From positions 1 to 23,178 of IMG/VR virus record IMGVR_UViG_3300034061_006822: a stretch of DNA of 23,178 nucleotides, one strand, 5' to 3'. Of this stretch, positions 12,632 to 20,089 are shown in pieces. Every line of letters begins with the position of its first letter. Position 1 is the first letter of the stretch. Made by a program: the position numbers and the translations under genes. The notes under the pieces are model-generated. The model had not been told where the DNA came from. It ran no database searches and saw only the letters and a list, made by a program, of their open reading frames with translations. This DNA is from a virus.

Positions 12632-14829
12632 AAGTTAGCAGCCTGAGCGACCTGCCTCAGACAATGAGTTACCTTCGGCGCGTTGGCGCTGAACCTCGTT
12701 CATTGCGCACAGCAGTTGTGAAGCAGGCTCAAGGCCGATACTGGCGCGACATGGCAGTGATCAAATTCAAAAAGACAGGAGAGATTGACTGCTCAACAGC
12801 AGAGCACTCTCCGACAGAGCTTGAGCAGAATTCGATAATGTCTGAATTCTCCAGCGTTCAGTGGCCAGAGCTCAAAAAGATTCAGAGCATAATAAATCCG
12901 CCTGAGATGATAAAAGTTGCAGAGAAAGAATCACTTTTTGAGTTCCGGGACACAGACAACAAATTGATAATGATTCAGGTGCGCCTGGACAAAGAAGGCG
13001 AAAAAAGATATGTCCCATGGACCTATTGGGACGACGATCAGTGGCGGAATTGCGAGCCTGATGGGCCTTTGCCGCTTTGGGGTGCAGACGCATTAAAGGA
13101 ACACACCACAGCCTTCATCCACGAAGGCGCAAAGGCTGCCAGGAATGTGCGCTGGATGGTCGAGGGAAAGACTGCAGAGGCTCGCAAAGCCTTGGCCGAG
13201 CATCCTTGGGGTCAGGAGCTTGCGCACGCGGCGCATGTTGGCTGGATCGGCGGCGCGATGAGTCCTTATCGCACTGATTGGTCTGCGCTCCAGAAGTCTG
13301 GCATCAAAAGAGTTTACATCGTCGCAGACAATGACGAGCCAGGCAGGAAGGCGGCACCCTCAATAGCCTATCACATGAGGGTCCCAACCTTCATGATTCA
13401 ATTCACCAATGAGTGGCCAGAGCATTTTGATCTTGGCGACAAATTCCCACCGAAGATGTTCGGTGGCGTCGGTGGTTCGGAGCATTACACCGGCCCACAA
13501 TTCAGGGAATGCCTTCACCCGGCAACATGGGCCACAGACCTTGTTCAACAAAAGCAAGGCAGGCCGACCGCGCGCTTGAGAAGCAACTTCAAAGATATGT
13601 GGGCATACATTGAAGAGGCCGACATATTTGTTTGCACAGAGATGCCAGAGATAATTCGCTCTGAGTCTGTTCTCAATAAGATGCTTGCCTCTTATTCCCA
13701 CGTCAATGACACAACCAGGCTTTTGGTGAAAGAGTTTTCTGGCAGGTCGGCGCGCATCTGCTACAGGCCAGACAATCCTGGGCTTTTGGTGACGTTTAAA
13801 GGCTCTTCGGCGATAAATCTCCATGTGGCATCAACGATACGACCTTCGCCTGGAGATTACAAGCCTTGGCTTGAGTTTCTTGACTATCTGTTCCCGAACA
13901 AGCAAGAGCGCGAGTCTGTCATGCGCTGGTGCGCGACAATCATCGCTCGCCCTGAAATAAGGATGGCCTACGGGCTTTTGCTTGTCAGCGAGAGGCAAGG
14001 GGTCGGCAAGACGACCCTCGGCTCAAACATCCTTGCGCCGCTTGTCGGCACGCACAATGTTGGCTATCCTGGCGAGTCAGATATCCTCGGATCATTCAAT
14101 GACTGGATGGCGAACAAAAGGCTGGTAATCGTCAACGAGATATACTCAGGATCTTCATGGAAAGCCTACCACAGCCTGAAAAGCGTCATCACAGACAGGG
14201 ATTTGACTGTCAACCAGAAATACATGCGCCAATACCAAATTGACAATTGGTGCCACGTTGTGGCCTGCTCCAATTCCATGCGCGCTCTCAAGATGGAAAA
14301 TGATGATCGCAGGTGGTTCTATCCAGAGGTGACAGAGGTTCCTTGGCCGAGCAGCAAATTCTCTGAATTGAGGCAGTGGCTTGACAATGGCGGACTTCAG
14401 ATCATCTGTCATTGGGCGAAAAACTTTGGCGAATATGTGCGGCAAGGCGACCGTGCGCCGATGACTTCGCGCAAGCAGGAATTGATTGAAGGCAGCAGGT
14501 CAGACGCCCAGAGAGAGGCAGCAGCACTGGCAGAAGTAATGAAGGACCGCAGCTCGCCAGTCGCTTTGGCGATAAAAGATGTTGTTGCTTGGGTCAGGGC
14601 AGCAACGCAAGGCAAAGTCTTCGACAGCGATTATGAATTGCGTAAGGCAATGCAAGATGTCGGTGTGCGGTGCTGGGGCAAAAGAGTTAAGATTGCTGGC
14701 AGGCTTCAATATGCCATGGTCAATGATGCGCTGTGGGACCTTCTTGCAAGGGCTGATGACGAAAAAGACCTTGAAGAAATCCGCAACCACAGGCTTTTGC
14801 CCTCTCAACTGATGGAGCATGAATTGTGA
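12628..14829 (+). CDS. TOPRIM primase fused to SF3-like helicase (DUF5906-type)
   Basis: This 733-residue protein combines two parts. The N-terminal half has TOPRIM primase signatures: HEGAKAARNV with the conserved Glu (about 165-174) and VADNDEPGRKA with the DxD-type acidic pair (about 232-242). The C-terminal half has a helicase ATPase of the kind found in phage primase-polymerase proteins: Walker A SERQGVGKTT (about 454-463), Walker B RLVIVNEI (about 498-505), and ACSNSMRAL followed by NDDRRWFY, resembling the sensor/motif C and arginine-finger region. No N-terminal CHC2-type zinc finger is visible, so template recognition must differ from DnaG. It would prime and unwind DNA for the adjacent polymerase. 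The start overlaps the polymerase stop (ATGA) and the stop overlaps the next start (GTGA). Confidence 0.9.
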   Translation: MKVSSLSDLPQTMSYLRRVGAEPRSLRTAVVKQAQGRYWRDMAVIKFKKTGEIDCSTAEHSPTELEQNSIMSEFSSVQWPELKKIQSIINPPEMIKVAEKESLFEFRDTDNKLIMIQVRLDKEGEKRYVPWTYWDDDQWRNCEPDGPLPLWGADALKEHTTAFIHEGAKAARNVRWMVEGKTAEARKALAEHPWGQELAHAAHVGWIGGAMSPYRTDWSALQKSGIKRVYIVADNDEPGRKAAPSIAYHMRVPTFMIQFTNEWPEHFDLGDKFPPKMFGGVGGSEHYTGPQFRECLHPATWATDLVQQKQGRPTARLRSNFKDMWAYIEEADIFVCTEMPEIIRSESVLNKMLASYSHVNDTTRLLVKEFSGRSARICYRPDNPGLLVTFKGSSAINLHVASTIRPSPGDYKPWLEFLDYLFPNKQERESVMRWCATIIARPEIRMAYGLLLVSERQGVGKTTLGSNILAPLVGTHNVGYPGESDILGSFNDWMANKRLVIVNEIYSGSSWKAYHSLKSVITDRDLTVNQKYMRQYQIDNWCHVVACSNSMRALKMENDDRRWFYPEVTEVPWPSSKFSELRQWLDNGGLQIICHWAKNFGEYVRQGDRAPMTSRKQELIEGSRSDAQREAAALAEVMKDRSSPVALAIKDVVAWVRAATQGKVFDSDYELRKAMQDVGVRCWGKRVKIAGRLQYAMVNDALWDLLARADDEKDLEEIRNHRLLPSQLMEHEL

Positions 14830-15008
14830 TTGTTTTGACATTTGTTCTGTGCCTTGCCGGGCAATGTGAGCCAGGCATTCAATATCAACGCGCAGCAGGC
14901 TATGGCGAAGCTCGTGCTTGCAGGTTGGCTTTCGATTATGTGAGGGCCAGAGCGCGCCCTGAAGCGGTGTTTAAAGATGTTGAATGCAAGCTGGAGGAGA
15001 AGAAATGA
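14826..15008 (+). CDS. Small protein with hydrophobic N-terminus (60 aa)
   Basis: The GTG at 14826 overlaps the primase-helicase stop (GTGA). The product begins MIVLTFVLCLAGQCEPGIQYQ: a hydrophobic stretch of about 11 residues followed by small residues and Cys, which resembles a short signal sequence or lipoprotein-like leader, though no basic residue precedes it. The remainder (GEARACRLAFDYVRARARPEAVFKDVECKLEEKK) is charged and helical, with two more cysteines. It may be exported and disulfide-bonded. Its stop overlaps the next start (ATGA) and it supplies the strong GGAGGAG ribosome-binding site of that gene. I do not recognise a family. Confidence 0.6.
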   Translation: MIVLTFVLCLAGQCEPGIQYQRAAGYGEARACRLAFDYVRARARPEAVFKDVECKLEEKK

Positions 15009-15130
15009 GCGACATGCGCGATGGCCTAAAAATTGGCTTGGGTGTGGCACTTGTTTTTGGGGTGCCTATTGCTGTCGTCTGGGGGGTGATCATCCTGATG
15101 GCTTGGTTTCAAAAAACATTGGGCCTTTGA
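15005..15130 (+). CDS. Tiny single-span membrane protein (41 aa)
   Basis: The ATG at 15005 has a strong GGAGGAG ribosome-binding site and overlaps the preceding stop (ATGA). The product MSDMRDGLKIGLGVALVFGV continues into a single long hydrophobic stretch (about residues 10-34) and ends WFQKTLGL. The charged N-terminus and amphipathic C-terminus suggest a simple transmembrane peptide. The function is unknown. It lies between replication genes and a nuclease gene, not in a lysis cassette. Confidence 0.6.
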   Translation: MSDMRDGLKIGLGVALVFGVPIAVVWGVIILMAWFQKTLGL

Positions 15131-15146
15131 CGAGAAAACAATACCG

Positions 15147-15569
15147 ATGAATTTTCTTTCAGAGAAAGATGTCCGTAGCTGGTGGCGAGATGAAGCAAAG
15201 GCTGCAGGGGAAGAAAAATGCCTTTTCTGGATCGAACCAAAGGCGGGATCGACATTTGGTTTCCCTGATTTGCTTTATGCAAAAGGTGGAGTGCTTCTGC
15301 CGTTTGAGTTAAAGATTGGTGAGTTGACAGGTAACACTTTGGTTTGGAAACAAAGAGTGATTCAATCAATATGTTCAGCAAAGATGATGTCGGCTGGCGT
15401 CGATGTGTTCACCTTTGTCGGTGTGCGAAACACAAGCAAAATTGCTTTTCTTCACACCTCTCAAGGATTCCTTGGGAAATCAACAAATTGGCAAGAAATT
15501 TCCTGTTTTCGAGAAATTTGGGAGAAGGCTCGGCCAGGTTCCAAGTTCCTTTTTTCTTCTTCTTTCTAG
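15147..15569 (+). CDS. PD-(D/E)XK nuclease (VRR-NUC / Holliday-resolvase-like)
   Basis: This 140-residue protein shows the PD-(D/E)XK core: FWIEPKAGSTFGFPDLLYAKGG (about 27-48, with Asp41 in FPD) and LPFELKIGEL (51-60, with E54-x-K56). A helix containing WKQRVIQSICSAKMMSAG follows, which fits the QRxxxxxxxxxG pattern of VRR-NUC and phage-type resolvase-like nucleases. It would cut branched or damaged DNA in a metal-dependent reaction and may resolve replication intermediates. The ribosome-binding site is weak. The last ten or so residues (GSKFLFSSSF) are encoded by the 109-bp repeat, copy 2, so the natural C-terminus may have been altered by that element. Confidence is good for the fold and moderate for the substrate. 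Confidence 0.8.
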   Translation: MNFLSEKDVRSWWRDEAKAAGEEKCLFWIEPKAGSTFGFPDLLYAKGGVLLPFELKIGELTGNTLVWKQRVIQSICSAKMMSAGVDVFTFVGVRNTSKIAFLHTSQGFLGKSTNWQEISCFREIWEKARPGSKFLFSSSF

Positions 15570-15644
15570 ACTCTAGAGGAGAGAGAGAGGAAGAAGAAGA
15601 GAGGGGAGTTTCGAAAACAAGCTGGAAAATGGAGCTTGGAACCT
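15536..15644. repeat. 109-bp imperfect palindrome, copy 2 (upstream of NusG-like gene)
   Basis: This copy has the same length and orientation as the one at 3484-3592. The ends AGGTTCCAAGTTCC (15536-15549) and GGAGCTTGGAACCT (15631-15644) pair with one A-to-G change that keeps a G-U pair in a plus-strand RNA. The interior again runs from a T/C tract to an A/G tract, with TCTAGACTCTAGA at the turn and CTTCTTCTT able to pair with AAGAAGAAG. It overlaps the nuclease stop codon and ends 19 bases before the NusG-like start, directly before that gene's ribosome-binding site. Confidence 0.85.
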
Positions 15645-15663
15645 TTTCGGAAAGGAAACTAAT

Positions 15664-16164
15664 ATGTGGAAGTTAATTCAAATATTCAGAGGCAAGACGC
15701 TGGCTTCTTGTGCTGTGCTTGTTGCTTGTGGGGCAGAGGTGTATTGCCCTGTGAAGAAAGAGCGCAAAAGAATTCGCTCAACGAGAGGCAAGATTGTCAT
15801 TGTTGATGCTCCTGCTTACTATGGTTGGGCGTTCATGAAAGGCTTTCCTGATCCGAGCGCTCTTGCTTTTCACGCAGATGTTAGGTTCAAGATAATCGAA
15901 GGCTCTGCAGCCTGTTTCTCTGATGATCAGATAGATCAAATAAGAGAAGACGAGCGCAGGTGGAATGCTCAGCACTCTTTCCCTGATGGGCGCAAGCCTT
16001 TTGCTGAAGGAGAGAGAGTAGTTGTTTGTGGCGGACTGCTCAAAGGCAGAGACGTCGTTGTTGTTAAAGACCAAGGGAGCATTGTTTTGATAAAAACAGG
16101 AGATGAAAATATTTTTTCCGTCATCAAAATAAATCCTTTTCTTTTGGACCGTTTTGGCGCATAA
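15664..16164 (+). CDS. NusG/RfaH-like transcription elongation factor (NGN-like + KOW)
   Basis: This 166-residue protein has the size and layout of NusG paralogs. The N-terminal part (WKLIQIFRG...AEVYCPVKKERKRIR...YYGWAFMKG) fits an NGN domain, including the VYCP segment that in NusG/RfaH precedes the RNA polymerase contact. The C-terminal FAEGERVVVCGGLLKGRDVVVV (about 113-134) is a clear KOW motif: acidic/Gly, V-x-V, then GxLxG. Such proteins bind the RNA polymerase clamp and change pausing or termination. An AAGGA ribosome-binding site precedes the ATG at 15664. Its position just before the packaging and head genes suggests a role in late-gene antitermination. The 109-bp repeat in its leader could be a target for self-control, but this is inference. 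The gene is AT-rich relative to the late genes. Confidence 0.78.
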   Translation: MWKLIQIFRGKTLASCAVLVACGAEVYCPVKKERKRIRSTRGKIVIVDAPAYYGWAFMKGFPDPSALAFHADVRFKIIEGSAACFSDDQIDQIREDERRWNAQHSFPDGRKPFAEGERVVVCGGLLKGRDVVVVKDQGSIVLIKTGDENIFSVIKINPFLLDRFGA

Positions 16165-16263
16165 AGGGGTTGAGGTTGATCAGCTGGAACCTATATGGTG
16201 GACCGCTAACTTCAAAACTGCAAAAGCAGCCAAGGTGTAACTTTGCCTTTTTTCCAAGAATAA

Positions 16264-16572
16264 ATGCCAGACCCATACTATCAGACCCCTTTATGGAAGC
16301 AGCTGAGAGCAGAGGCTCTGAAAAGGGATTTGTTTCGCTGCACCTTTGCTGGTTGCAGCTCCCGTGCTTCAATTGTTGATCACATTAAGCAGCGGAGCGT
16401 AGGCGGGCTTGACGAGCTTTCAAATTTGAGAAGCCTTTGCCACCATCATCACAACATGCGTCCTCGCCTGTATGCGGGCCGCGTGGCGGGCTGCGATGCA
16501 GAAGGTTGGCCCATCCCGCCCCAGGCGCCCAAGCTCGGCCAGAAGGCTCGGTTTGGCCGTGCGAAGCGGTAG
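16264..16572 (+). CDS. HNH endonuclease beside the terminase
   Basis: This 102-residue protein contains a complete HNH fold. A zinc-binding pair CTFAGC (C26, C31) is followed by VDHIKQRSVGG (D39, H40) and DELSNLRSLCHHHHN (N54, C59 and His62/63). In HK97 and many relatives an HNH nuclease coded next to the terminase is needed with TerL to cut DNA at cos sites, so packaging with defined cohesive ends is likely here. The ATG at 16264 lacks a strong ribosome-binding site. The second half of the gene is richer in GC and CGN arginine codons than the first half. The 99 bases before it hold no clear gene. Confidence 0.9.
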   Translation: MPDPYYQTPLWKQLRAEALKRDLFRCTFAGCSSRASIVDHIKQRSVGGLDELSNLRSLCHHHHNMRPRLYAGRVAGCDAEGWPIPPQAPKLGQKARFGRAKR

Positions 16573-16654
16573 GGGGGCAAAATCTTTGGGCAAAGGGGCA
16601 AAACCGAATGGGGATTCAACTACTTTCAAAACCGCGAAATGAAAGACAAAAGTG

Positions 16655-17122
16655 ATGGCTGGAAGAAGGCCGAAACCAACGCATTTGAAGCTTGTTACCG
16701 GAAACCCTGGAAAGCGTGCGATAAACAGTTCTGAGCCAAATCCGAACAGGGGCATTCCAGCCCAACCAAAGCACCTCTCGCCTGAAGCAAAGTTGGCTTG
16801 GGACAGCTTTTCTTCAATGTTGGATAAAATTGGCGTTCTCACTGAAGCTGATGGGGCGGCGTTGGAGCAAATCAGCGAAACTTATGCAGAGGTCGTTTCT
16901 CTTCGAGCTGACATAGCCACAAATGGACGATTCCAGACCGTTTCCACAAAATCAGGCGACGAGATGGAGCGCTTGCGTCCTGCATATTCAGCGTTGATGG
17001 ACGCTGATCGTCGGCTTAAAGCATGGCTTGTTGAGTTCGGCGTAACACCTGCAGCCAGAGGAAAAGTGAAGGTAAATGGCGCAACCGAAAAGCAGGAAGA
17101 CCCTTCTTCCGCCTATTTCTGA
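16655..17122 (+). CDS. terS: Terminase small subunit (P27 family)
   Basis: This 155-residue protein has the P27-type small-terminase pattern: an opening MAGRRPKPTHLKLVTGNPGKR, a central helical region (LSPEAKLAWDSFSSMLDKIGVLTEADGAALEQISETYAEV, described here by its parts) and a C-terminal half with MERLRPAYSALMDADRRLKAWLVEFGVTP. TerS binds phage DNA and directs TerL to the packaging site. The ATG at 16655 is preferred to the GTG one codon earlier; the ribosome-binding site is weak. It overlaps TerL by 47 bases, longer than the other overlaps here. Arginine codons include AGA, AGG and CGA, as in the replication genes and unlike TerL. Confidence 0.88.
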   Translation: MAGRRPKPTHLKLVTGNPGKRAINSSEPNPNRGIPAQPKHLSPEAKLAWDSFSSMLDKIGVLTEADGAALEQISETYAEVVSLRADIATNGRFQTVSTKSGDEMERLRPAYSALMDADRRLKAWLVEFGVTPAARGKVKVNGATEKQEDPSSAYF

Positions 17123-18884
17123 TGAGCCAGAAGACCACACAACCGCATGGGCGCGCGATGTAGTAGCCTCTCGCGTTATAGCCGGGCCTCATATCCGCAA
17201 CGCTGCCAAGCGGCACTTAGCAGACCTTAAAACCGGCAAGACGCGCGGCTTAGTTTGGGATGTCACTGCCGCCAACAAGGCGATCTCGTTCTTTGAGGTG
17301 GTGCTACGCTTGAACGGCGGGCAGTTTGAAGGCAAGCCCTTCACGCTGCATCCGTCGCAGAAATTCATAGTTGGCAGCCTGTTCGGCTGGAAACGGGCGG
17401 ACGGCTCACGGCGCTTTCGCCGGGCTTATATCGAAATCGCAAAGGGCAACGGCAAGTCGCCCTTGATGGCTGGTATTGGCATGTGGTGCCTGTTGGCGGA
17501 CGGCGAGGACCGGGCCGAGGTTTATGCGGCGGCGTCCAAAAAGGACCAGGCTATGGTTCTTTTCCGGGACGCGGTTGCGATGTTTCAGCAATCGCCCGCG
17601 CTGGAAAAGCGGTTGACGCCTTCCGGGGGCAACCCAGTTTGGAATTTGGCGGACCTGAAGACGGGCAGTTTCTTCCGCCCGATAAGCAGCGATGACGGGC
17701 AGTCTGGCCCGCGTCCAAGTTGCGCCTTGTGCGATGAAGTGCATGAGCATCGCAACGGCACGATGATTGAAATGTTGGAACGCGGGTTCAAGTGGAGACG
17801 CCAACCGCTCCTGATTATGGCGACCAATTCAGGCTCCGACCGGACTACGGTTTGCTGGCAGGAGCATCAGCACGCGGTGCGGGTTGCAGCCGGAACGCGC
17901 GAGCCGGACGACGCCGCTACCTTTGTCGGGGAAGTGCTGGACGACGAGGCCTTTAGCTTTGTTTGCGGGCTTGATCCAAGCGACGATCCGCTTGAAGACC
18001 CGAGTTGCTGGACGAAGGCGAACCCGCTTTTAGGCGTGACAGTGCAGGAGGATTATTTGGCCGGCGTAGTGCGCCAGGCCAAGGCGATACCGGGCAAGCT
18101 GAACAACATCTTGCGGTTGCACTTTTGCACTTGGACGGACGCTGAAACGGCTTGGATGGCACGGCCCGCGCTTGAGGCGGTGCTGTCTGACTTTGAGCCT
18201 GAGAGCGAGCATAGCGGCGCGCAAGTTTTTGTGGGCTTGGATTTGTCCGCCACGCAAGATTTAACCGCGATGGCCTTTGTTGTGCCGACCGGATTTGTGG
18301 ACTTGCCGCGCGATGATGGGCAGATGGCGCGGTTGCCGACCTTTGATGCATGGGTAGAAGCCTGGACGCCAGGCGATACGCTTCATGAGCGCGCGTTGCG
18401 GGATAACGTGCCTTACGATCTTTGGGTTAAGGACAGCTTTCTGAATGCCGCGCCTGGCCGGATGGTGCGCTTTGATTTTGTTGCTGCGCGATTGGCTGAA
18501 TTGGTCGGCTTATTTGAAATAGCAGCTGTCGCGTTTGATATTTACGGCTTCAAGAAAAACTTCGAGCCTGAGCTTGATAACTTGGGTGTGACGCTGCCTC
18601 TTTGGGAACACCCACAAGGCGGCAAAAAGAAATCGCAGGCTGGGCTTTGGATGCCCGGCTCCAAGATGATGTTGGAGCAGCTTATTCTCGAGCGCCGGAT
18701 ACGGTTGCGCCGCTCGCCGGTGCTGATCTCGGCCATGATGAGCGCCAGCGTGGAAGAAGACCCATGGGGAAACGCTTGGTTTTCCAAGCGCCGTGCGGTG
18801 AACAGGATTGATGCCTTGATCGCGCTTGCGATGGCGGTAGGGGCTGCGACATCGCAGGCCGAGGGTAAATCGTTTTGGGAATAG
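17076..18884 (+). CDS. terL: Terminase large subunit (HK97-type TerL)
   Basis: This 602-residue protein is the ATP-driven packaging motor and headful/cos nuclease. The ATPase domain shows a Walker A-like AKGNGKS (122-128) and Walker B CALCDEVHEH with D220 and catalytic E221, then a motif III-like MATNSGS (249-254 region). The RNase H-like nuclease domain shows VGLDLSATQDLTAM (Asp389), AVAFDIYGF (about 490) and a late RIDALIALA aspartate (about 575-580), giving the acidic triad. The N-terminal DHTTAWARDVVASRVIAGP and HPSQKFIVGSLFGW segments are typical of the Terminase_1 family. It starts inside terS. The first few codons still resemble the left-hand genes (AGG), but the rest uses CGN arginine and is richer in GC. 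Confidence 0.95.
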   Translation: MAQPKSRKTLLPPISDEPEDHTTAWARDVVASRVIAGPHIRNAAKRHLADLKTGKTRGLVWDVTAANKAISFFEVVLRLNGGQFEGKPFTLHPSQKFIVGSLFGWKRADGSRRFRRAYIEIAKGNGKSPLMAGIGMWCLLADGEDRAEVYAAASKKDQAMVLFRDAVAMFQQSPALEKRLTPSGGNPVWNLADLKTGSFFRPISSDDGQSGPRPSCALCDEVHEHRNGTMIEMLERGFKWRRQPLLIMATNSGSDRTTVCWQEHQHAVRVAAGTREPDDAATFVGEVLDDEAFSFVCGLDPSDDPLEDPSCWTKANPLLGVTVQEDYLAGVVRQAKAIPGKLNNILRLHFCTWTDAETAWMARPALEAVLSDFEPESEHSGAQVFVGLDLSATQDLTAMAFVVPTGFVDLPRDDGQMARLPTFDAWVEAWTPGDTLHERALRDNVPYDLWVKDSFLNAAPGRMVRFDFVAARLAELVGLFEIAAVAFDIYGFKKNFEPELDNLGVTLPLWEHPQGGKKKSQAGLWMPGSKMMLEQLILERRIRLRRSPVLISAMMSASVEEDPWGNAWFSKRRAVNRIDALIALAMAVGAATSQAEGKSFWE

Positions 18885-18892
18885 GAGGCGGG

Positions 18893-20089
18893 ATGCCCTT
18901 CTGGTCGCGCCTCTTTGGGCGAAAAACACTCGAACAGCTTCCGCCTTTTGCGCGCTGGCCCGAAAGCAAGGCCGGGGTGGACATCAACACCACAACCGCG
19001 CTTGGCGCTGCGACGATTATGGCTTGCACGCGCGCCATTGCGGAGGGCGTGGCGCAGACTGAAATCAAGTTTCACCGGCAGTCGGGCGGGAAAGAACGCA
19101 TTCTTGACCATCCGCTTTTGCCGATCCTGACAAGGCGCCCGAACCCTTGGCAGACAAGTTTCGAGTTTCGGGAAACGCTGCTTTTCCATCTGGTTCTTTG
19201 CGGTAATGCTTTCGTCTTTGTCAATCGCGTGCGCGGGCAAGTGGTGGAATTGATACCGATTGAGCCTGGCAAGGTTTGGGTTCAGCGCAACCCCGACATG
19301 ACGATGACTTACACCGTCACCTTTGAAGACGGGCGCGCGGCAACCTTGACCGCCGCAGATATTTGGCACTTGCGCGGCCCGTCCTGGAATAGCTGGATGG
19401 GCCTAGAGGCTATCAAGGTGGCGCGTGATGCCATCGGCCTGAGTATCGCGCTGGAAACCTCGCACGCGCGTTTGCACAAGAATGGGCTGCAACCTTCCGG
19501 CGTCTATACGATGGAAGGGACTATGGTTGAGGAGCAATACAAGCGGCTTCGCGCGTATCTTGAGCGGCACTTTGCCGGGGCGGAAAATGCGGGAACGCCT
19601 TTGATCTTGGACCGAAACGCCAAATGGATTCCGCAAACCATGACTGGAGTGGATTCGCAGCATCTTGAGACCCGCAAGCACCAGATCGAAGAAATCTGCC
19701 GCCACATGCGGGTGATCCCGCTTATGGTGCAGCACAGCGACAAGACGGCGACCTATGCCAGCGCCGAGCAGATGTTCATCGCCCATGTGGTTCACACCAT
19801 TGCGCCATGGGCGACACGCTTCGAACAATCTGCCGAGGCTAACCTATTGGCGCCGGGTGAAGACGTGGACATTCGCTTCAACCTGAAAAGCCTGATGCGC
19901 GGCGCGGCAAAGGATCGCGCCGAATACTACGCAAAGGCGCTTGGTAGCGGCGGCTCGCCGGCATGGATGACACAGAATGAAGTGCGAGAAGACGATGGGC
20001 TTGACGCAATCGAAGGCGGTGACGCCTTGCCGCAACCTGCAAACATGACCACGCCCGCACGTGTGGAGAATAACAATGCAGCGACTTGA
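18893..20089 (+). CDS. Portal protein (HK97 family)
   Basis: The ATG at 18893 has an ideal AGGAGG ribosome-binding site; an earlier in-frame start at 18875 would overlap the terL end and is less likely. The 398-residue product begins MPFWSRLFGRKTLEQLPPF and contains the HK97 portal features AATIMACTRAIAEGVAQTEIKF, LLFHLVLCGNAFVFVNR, VQRNPDMTMTYTV and WHLRGPSWNSWMGL, with the C-terminal EEICRHMRVIPLMVQHSDKTATYASAEQ. Twelve copies would form the ring through which DNA enters the head. It follows terL by 8 bases and overlaps the protease gene by 14 bases. Confidence 0.95.
   Translation: MPFWSRLFGRKTLEQLPPFARWPESKAGVDINTTTALGAATIMACTRAIAEGVAQTEIKFHRQSGGKERILDHPLLPILTRRPNPWQTSFEFRETLLFHLVLCGNAFVFVNRVRGQVVELIPIEPGKVWVQRNPDMTMTYTVTFEDGRAATLTAADIWHLRGPSWNSWMGLEAIKVARDAIGLSIALETSHARLHKNGLQPSGVYTMEGTMVEEQYKRLRAYLERHFAGAENAGTPLILDRNAKWIPQTMTGVDSQHLETRKHQIEEICRHMRVIPLMVQHSDKTATYASAEQMFIAHVVHTIAPWATRFEQSAEANLLAPGEDVDIRFNLKSLMRGAAKDRAEYYAKALGSGGSPAWMTQNEVREDDGLDAIEGGDALPQPANMTTPARVENNNAAT

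Noticed and set aside
15536-15644. Repeat copy 2 as a simple intrinsic terminator
   Set aside because: The outer stem encloses about 80 bases, and the T-rich tract lies inside the element rather than after the stem, which does not fit a classical intrinsic terminator.
15344-15676. Rightward open frame through repeat copy 2 with poly-Phe and poly-Glu runs
   Set aside because: The runs come from the T/C and A/G tracts of the repeat, and the frame overlaps the nuclease gene without its own start signal.
16170-16379. Short open frame from a TTG before the HNH gene
   Set aside because: It overlaps the well-supported HNH gene in another frame and has no ribosome-binding site. The part before the HNH start (16165-16263) may be a remnant of a small gene, but this could not be supported.
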